64,000 nt of DNA from Halocaridina rubra (taxonomy: Eukaryota; Arthropoda; Malacostraca; Decapoda; Atyidae): positions 1 through 64,000 of the forward strand of contig JAXCGZ010011579.1 in NCBI GenBank assembly GCA_037179515.1, given 5' to 3'. The notes under the pieces were generated by a model. It saw only the letters and a list, made by a program, of their open reading frames with translations, had not been told where the DNA came from and ran no database searches. Position numbers and translations under genes: made by a program. Positions 58,651 through 64,000 of the stretch are shown here, piece by piece. Within the stretch, counting starts at the first letter, position 1. Each line of letters starts with the position of its first letter.

Positions 58651-59010
58651 GCTTGTGAGCGTGACGTACGAATACACAGCCAGCAGCACTGCTATATTTG
58701 TATATATAAAGTCAGTGGCTTTGTTTGTTTTTTTATGTATTCAATTTTTGAAGGATTCTATTGAATTTATTTACAAAATTACCAAGTGCATAGCCATAAA
58801 TATGATTTTATGTGGAACAGTTTGTTGAGCGTGGCGGACGAATACATTGTCATGTATATATCACGTTAATGGTCTAATATATGTATTTGGTTATTTGAAG
58901 GAATTAGATTTAATTCATTTACAAAATTACCAAATACATAGCCGTAAATATAATCTTCATATGAAATAGTTTCTTGAGCATTGCGAAAGAATACGTTGTT
59001 ATGCGGCATT
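58651..59010. repeat. Tandem repeat, ~150-170-bp unit, ~2.3 copies
   Basis: Units share TGAGCGTG-CG-ACGAATAC and TTTACAAAATTACCAA-TACATAGCC-TAAATAT blocks, with TGAGC at 58,656, 58,826 and 58,975. The array lies directly 5' of the Tigger pseudogene, the same layout as the array 5' of the transposase at 650-2437. Confidence 0.75.
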
Positions 59011-59120
59011 AGACAGAGAAGAAGAACCATTGCTCAGCTTACTTTTGCATGCCATATTGTTATTTTCCTTATCTACTCTCTCATTGCTTTCGCCTGTGTT
59101 TGCTCGTTATTGACCCTACT

Positions 59121-60770
59121 ATGTCTCCCAAGTGTAGAAGTGATATTTCCGATGGCAGTGTTGCAAAGAAAAGGAAACCCATCACCATGGAAATTAAAAT
59201 TGAAATAGTGTATCACTCGGAAAAGGAAGAAAATGCTACAAAAATGGCCGCTTACTGAGATTAGCCCGTTTGATCGTGGCAAAGATCATTAAGGATAAAG
59301 ATTGCATCTATATGCATGTGAAACGTTCTGCTCCTATGATGTCCACTGTAATTACTAAGCAGTGTAATAACCTTATGATTGAGATGTATAGATTGCTAGT
59401 GCTTTGGCTTTATGACCAGCATGGACGGCGTATCCCTGTGAACTTCAAGTTTATACAGGAAAAGCTGAAAGATTGTTCGATTCTATGAAAAGTGTCAAGG
59501 GAATGAAAGTTATGAGTTTGTGGTCAGTAGGGGTTGGTTTAATTATTTTAAGAGTCTTGCTAATTTGCATAACCTTAGGGTGCAAGGTGAAGCTGCTAGA
59601 TTTGTTGAGCAAGCAGCAAAAGAGTTTCCCAGTGCGTTAATGTGCAGAACAAGTATTTAACTTGGATGAGTCTGGCTTGTTTTGAAAGCATATACCTAGT
59701 CATACCTACATTGACAAGGAGAAGAAGACAGCACCAGTCCTTAAAGTCAGCAAGGAGAGACTGAATTTGCTTTTGGGGGCTAATGCTGCTGGAGACTGCA
59801 AGCTGAAGCCCTTGTTGGTTTACATTGCAGAAAATCCAAGGGCATGTGGAAGGGTCAACTGCCAGTCATCTGGAAGTCGAAGAAGAAGATTTATATAACT
59901 TTTCAGATATTTAAGAACTGGTTCAGCAACCAATTTTTGCCAGAAGTGGAGAGGTACTGTGCTTTCAAGGATCTACCCTTTAGGGTGTTGCTAGTGCTGG
60001 ACAATGCCCCTGGTCACCCTTTCACATTTGGATGACTTTCATCCTAATGTAAAGGAGTTTTACCTTCCACCTAATACCACTTCCCTGTTACAGCCAATGG
60101 ATCAGTGGGTCCTTGCCTCTTTCAAGGCCTACTACCTCCAAAGAACAATCACTATGGCTCTCAGGGCAACTGAGAAGGACTCGAACTTGACTCTCAAGGA
60201 GTTTTGGAAGTAGTACAGTATTATTCAGACTGTGAAGAATACTGTTGATTTTTGGGATGAAGTTAAGCAGACGACTTGAATGGTGTATGGAAGAAACTGT
60301 GCCCCCAGTTTGTGAATGACTTCCGTGGCTTTGAGGAGACAATTGAGGCTATCACCAAGAATGTAGTTGTCCTGAGTAAGGAGCTCAAGTTGGAGGTGGA
60401 GCATGATGATGTAACAGAGCTGCTTGAATCTCATGGAAAGGAGTTATCTGCTGAGGACCTCATTCTACTGGAGAAGCAGATGGTTGAAGAGGAGAAAGAA
60501 TATTAAACCCAGAGCCCAAGAGATTACAAGCAGGGTATTGGAAGAATCTTTTGCCCTGATAGAGGAAGGGTTGGCAAAGCTTGAGGCTCAGGACCCCAAC
60601 ACTGCCAGGTACATTAAGGTTGCCAGAGTGATCACTGATTCCCTACGGTGTTACAAGGAAATATATGAGGAGAAGAGGGGATCCTTCTTGACTCACGTTG
60701 ACCAAGTCTTCGTGAAAGTAGAGCCCTACCAACATATCCTGTACCCTCTACCTCAGGTGCCTGTATAGAC
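59121..60770 (+). pseudogene. Tigger (TIGD1-like) transposase pseudogene
   Basis: Starts MSPKCRSDISDGSVAKKRKP, the basic/CENP-B-type opening of the family. Recognisable pieces follow in several frames: VIRKxK-type DNA-binding region, SRGWFNYFKSLANLHNLRVQ, the second catalytic site VLLVLDNAPGHP (60,000) and LPPNTTSLLQPMDQWVLASF (60,065-60,120). The C-terminal FRGFEETIEAITKNVVVLSK and a Pro/Ser-rich tail complete it. The first Asp site reads LDESGLF with neighbouring stops. At least eight stops or frameshifts are present; terminal repeats were not found. It lies in the presumed second intron of the receptor gene, same strand. Confidence 0.8.
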
Positions 60771-60950
60771 TCACCTGCCCCATTATCTCCAGCATCTGCT
60801 GCAGATTCTCTTGCCTTTCCAGCTTCCTCCTCCTTATAGGCCTGTCTGACTCTCCCTTGCAATGCCTCTTCCAGGTAAGCAATACTGTGTTGTGTACTAT
60901 TACTATTTTTTTTGTCTCACATACATATACACTTGCCTCATTCCCCCTTG

Positions 60951-63900
60951 TAAGGGGGTGGCTGAGCCAAGAAACGCGCATTCACCACGATCCACATATA
61001 CCTCAACCACTCTCCCCCCCCTTCCACCCTGCTTGGGTCACCCACAAAGTAGGCAGACAAGGATATTCTACAATGAGGCCCGACAGCCGCAGCTGCTTTA
61101 CCTCCACCGATTCATCGAATGGCAGCTCCCTTCACATCCGTCCTTCGCAGTTCACCGAGCTAGTAGGTGCAAGAAATCCCTTTGGGTCACATCATATATG
61201 CACAATCTTTCTCCACTCATTCCTATCTCTTGCACGCTCTCTTCCCAGTTCCACTGACATTCCACGTGCATTCAGTGCTCTTTTCACGCCATCCATCCAT
61301 CTCATTCTAGATCTCTCTCTTGACCTAACTCCAATCTTTTCTGCACTCCTCACTCTCTTCACTATTCGTTCATCACTCATCCTTTCCATGTGTCCAAACC
61401 AACTTAGCACTCTCTGATCTAATCTATGCTACAGCTTCATTTCAACACATGTTCTCTGCCTGATATCCGTATTTCTTACTCTGTTTATTCTAGATACACC
61501 AATCATACCTCTCAAACACCTCATCTCCATTACATTCAACTTTTTCCTTTCATCCTCTCTTGCATTCCAAGTCTCTGCTCTATGCAATTCTGTTGCCACA
61601 ATCACACCTTCATATATCCTGCTCTTTGCATTCATTCCCAAATATCTATGTCTCATTACATTTTTCAACCCACCTAGACATTTAGTTGCTTCCTTCACTC
61701 TGTGATTTACCTCTACATCCACTGGTCCACTCCTTGATACATGCGACCCCAGATACTTAAAACTCTCAGCTTCTTCATGCAACTCCTCATTCACTCCTAC
61801 ATTCAATCTGGCAACATTAACACTCCTCATGCATCTCATGACTTTACTTTTACCAATATTCACCGTCATCTTCCTTCTTTCACACACACTAATAAACTCA
61901 GTTACTATATGATTCAATTCATTCTCAGTGTAAGCCACCAGTACAGTAGTACAGTATCATCCGCAAATAGCAACTGATTCAATTTCCACAACCTTCCATC
62001 CTCACGCACTAGTTCCAAGCCTCTGTCTAATACTCTTTCAGTTACTTCCCTTACCACTCTATCCGTATACACATTAAACAACCATGGCGACATTACGTAA
62101 CCCTATATTCACCTCAAACCAATCACTCATGCCATTCCCAACTCTGACGCATGCTCTACTATTCATGTAAAAACTCTTCACAGCAGTCAACAAACTTCCA
62201 CTTATTCCATACAGTTGTAACACCCTCCACAACCCATCTCTGTCTACCCTGTCATACGCTTTCTCTAAATCCATAAAACCCCAAGAAGTGTCCCTACCTT
62301 TCTCCAAGAACCTCTCACACACCTGTCTTACCACAAACACCTGATCCACACATCCTCTTTCTCTCCTGAACTCACACTGTTCTTCCCCAGTCAATCTCTC
62401 AGTACCTTTCCTAATTCTCACGAGTAACACTCTTTCATATAACTTACCAACTACCCTCAACAAACTAATTCCCCTAAAACTACTACACTCATACTTATCT
62501 CCCTTCCCTTTATAAAGTGGAACTACACATGCACTCCTCCAATCAACTGGGACCCTCCCTTTCCTGAAATACATTCAGCAACCTAACTATCCATTCTACT
62601 AATGCCTCCCCACCTTTTGACAAGCACTCAGCATGACACCCATCAATCCCTGGTGCTTTACCTGATTTTGTTGCTCTCACTGCCAAACATACTTCCTCTT
62701 TTGTTTTATCTCTGTCATTCTCATCTTCTAACATTGGCATTCTCCATTCGTTTCCTACAGCCACAATCTCTGCGTCTGTATCATCTGACTAATTTAGCAG
62801 GTTTTTTAAATATTCAGTTCATCTCTCTCTCACCTTTATTTCATCCACTAGCAATTGCCCATCTGCTCCTTTCACCCTCTCCTCCCTACAGCATTCACCT
62901 TTCCTCACTCTTTTCACTTCCTTCCAAAACATCTTTTTATTCCTTTCAAAATTCACAGACAAGCATCTGCCCCACCTTACATCCACTTCTCTCTTTGTGT
63001 CCCTCACCACGAGCTTCGCTAACCTCCTCTTTGCACAATACCTCTCATACGTCTCTACTTAACCTACTGCAACCATACCTCATAAGCCCGCTTCTTTTCA
63101 GCCACTACTGCACGCACCTGCTCATTTCACCATTTACTACCTTTCCTTATACTTTCACCAGTCAGTCTCCTTCCACATACTGCTTTGGCACACTTCATAA
63201 CTTCCTCATTGATACAGCCCCATTCTTCTTCCAATCCCTCCTTCACTTTCTCTTTCACTACATTCCACACATTTCTCACACTAGCCTTATATGCACAGTC
63301 TGTCTCTTTCTTATACGATTCATTCACTTTTAACACCTCTCTTCTTCACTCGCCTCTCCTCCCCTCCACTTTTCTCTCACTCTCACTATACTTTCCACTA
63401 AATAATGATCAGATTTCTACCACTAGCTCCTTTCAGTACATTCACATCCCATACTCTTCCAATCACCCTCCTGTTGACCACAACTTAATCTGTTAATGCT
63501 CTGTCAACTACTCTTCCAATATCCACTCTGACCCATGTATACTTGTGCATGTCCTTCTTTTTATATACAGTATTAGCAATCAACATCTCTCTCAATACAC
63601 ATTTCTATGATTTTCTCTCCACTCTCATTCTTGCCAGGTGCTCCATACTTCCCAATTACACCATCCATTGGTTCAGTCAATACTCTTAGCATTCAAAGCT
63701 CCCATCAACACCACATTCACTTTCAATCCCAAGTCTTCCACACAGTCGTTCAATTTCATTAAAATGTCTTCTCTTTATTCCTCACTTCTTTCACTGCCAG
63801 GGCCATATGCGCTCGCAAAGCCCAAGCCTCGCATCCCATCCTCATTTTAACCACTATTATTTGGGACGATACTTCCTTCCATTCCACCACACACTTTCTC

Positions 63901-64000
63901 ATCTCTTCACTTACTAACAGAACCACTCCCTCTCATCCTCTCCCCCTCTCAACTCCAGACACCCTACCTACCACTCTCCCAAATGTCACTTCACCATTCC
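60951..64000 (-). mobile_element. LINE (RTE-like, clade tentative), decayed, 5' end outside window
   Basis: A long minus-strand non-LTR element. Reading right to left: endonuclease domain remnants, linker, RT domain and C-terminal region, ending about 60,951. Its base composition is pyrimidine-rich on the plus strand throughout, unlike its neighbours. No LTRs, and no CR1 tail repeat at the 3' end. Confidence 0.75.
61192..63960 (-). pseudogene. LINE ORF2 pseudogene: endonuclease, reverse transcriptase, C-terminal domain
   Basis: Endonuclease pieces at 63,600-63,960 (GVIGKYGAPGKNESGEKI) are frameshifted. The linker at 62,819-63,336 includes MFWKEVKRVRKGE. The RT start at 62,543-62,764 has SGKAPGIDGCHAECL. 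62,074-62,574 has VVPLYKGKGDKYE and motif A FMDLEKAYDRVDRDGLW. Motif B is damaged (VNIGLRNVAMVV where GLRQG is usual), and the catalytic LLFADDTVLL survives near 61,955 in a shifted frame. 61,429-61,938 carries ESFKYLGSHVS and AETWNAREDERKKLNVMEM. The end (61,192-61,410) has WFGHMERMSDERIVKR and MRWMDGVKRALNARGMS. Multiple stops make it inactive. It has no RNase H domain. Confidence 0.78.

Noticed and set aside
62602..63333. 243-aa plus-strand frame rich in Ser, Leu, Phe and His
   Set aside because: Antisense shadow of the minus-strand LINE ORF2; its composition follows the pyrimidine-rich strand.

Overview
This is a eukaryotic, repeat-dominated window. It holds one host gene (partial) and about 50 kb of stacked transposable elements. 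No bacterial-type operon, CRISPR array, rRNA or functional tRNA gene is visible. Very long (TA)n and (GA)n arrays, TIGD1-like Tigger transposons, a CR1-type LINE present in well over a dozen pieces, BEL/Pao and Ty3/gypsy LTR elements and tRNA-derived SINEs suggest an arthropod. A decapod crustacean is my best guess, but that is inference, not something the sequence proves.

Layout. 1-3,523: a Tigger DNA transposon (minus strand) with an intact 595-aa transposase, tandem-repeat arrays on both sides of it and one visible terminal inverted repeat; it sits inside a LINE endonuclease fragment (3,526-4,358). 4,385-5,292: a second, dead Tigger. 5,395-11,160: CR1 LINE copies, with an old plus-strand copy split by a younger minus-strand copy that keeps an open reverse-transcriptase frame. 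11,150-13,400: long (TA)n arrays, a dispersed repeat, and an LTR plus pol tail of a BEL/Pao element. 13,397-23,180: more CR1 copies and a Tigger remnant. 23,185-31,733: a Ty3/gypsy element on the minus strand, inserted in CR1 ORF1 sequence and itself broken by an I-clade LINE and two CR1 copies. 33,337-40,816: a young LTR element with 913-bp near-identical LTRs and a 4-bp target duplication but no recognisable pol. 40,817-45,853: CR1 copies, one with a 124-bp (GA)n expansion inside its RT region. 46,446-52,183: a young BEL/Pao element with a 5-bp target duplication and an open 942-aa frame that has lost the RT catalytic core and integrase.

53,345 to the right: the 5' part of a plus-strand gene for a cation-independent mannose-6-phosphate-receptor-like protein (IGF2R/LERP family). 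It has a 1,056-bp first coding exon, a second exon at 57,747-57,924, and an intron rich in a tRNA-derived SINE family. Its remaining exons are not convincingly present before the window ends. The distal part (58,651-64,000) holds a third Tigger pseudogene and a decayed, probably RTE-like, LINE on the minus strand, probably inside a large intron of the receptor gene.

The elements do not work as a joint system; they record successive insertions. Target duplications and nesting give relative ages: decayed CR1 and gypsy copies are old, while the 913-bp-LTR element, the BEL/Pao derivative, the Tigger at the left edge and the CR1 copies at 6.1-8.0 kb and 30.5-31.4 kb are the youngest.
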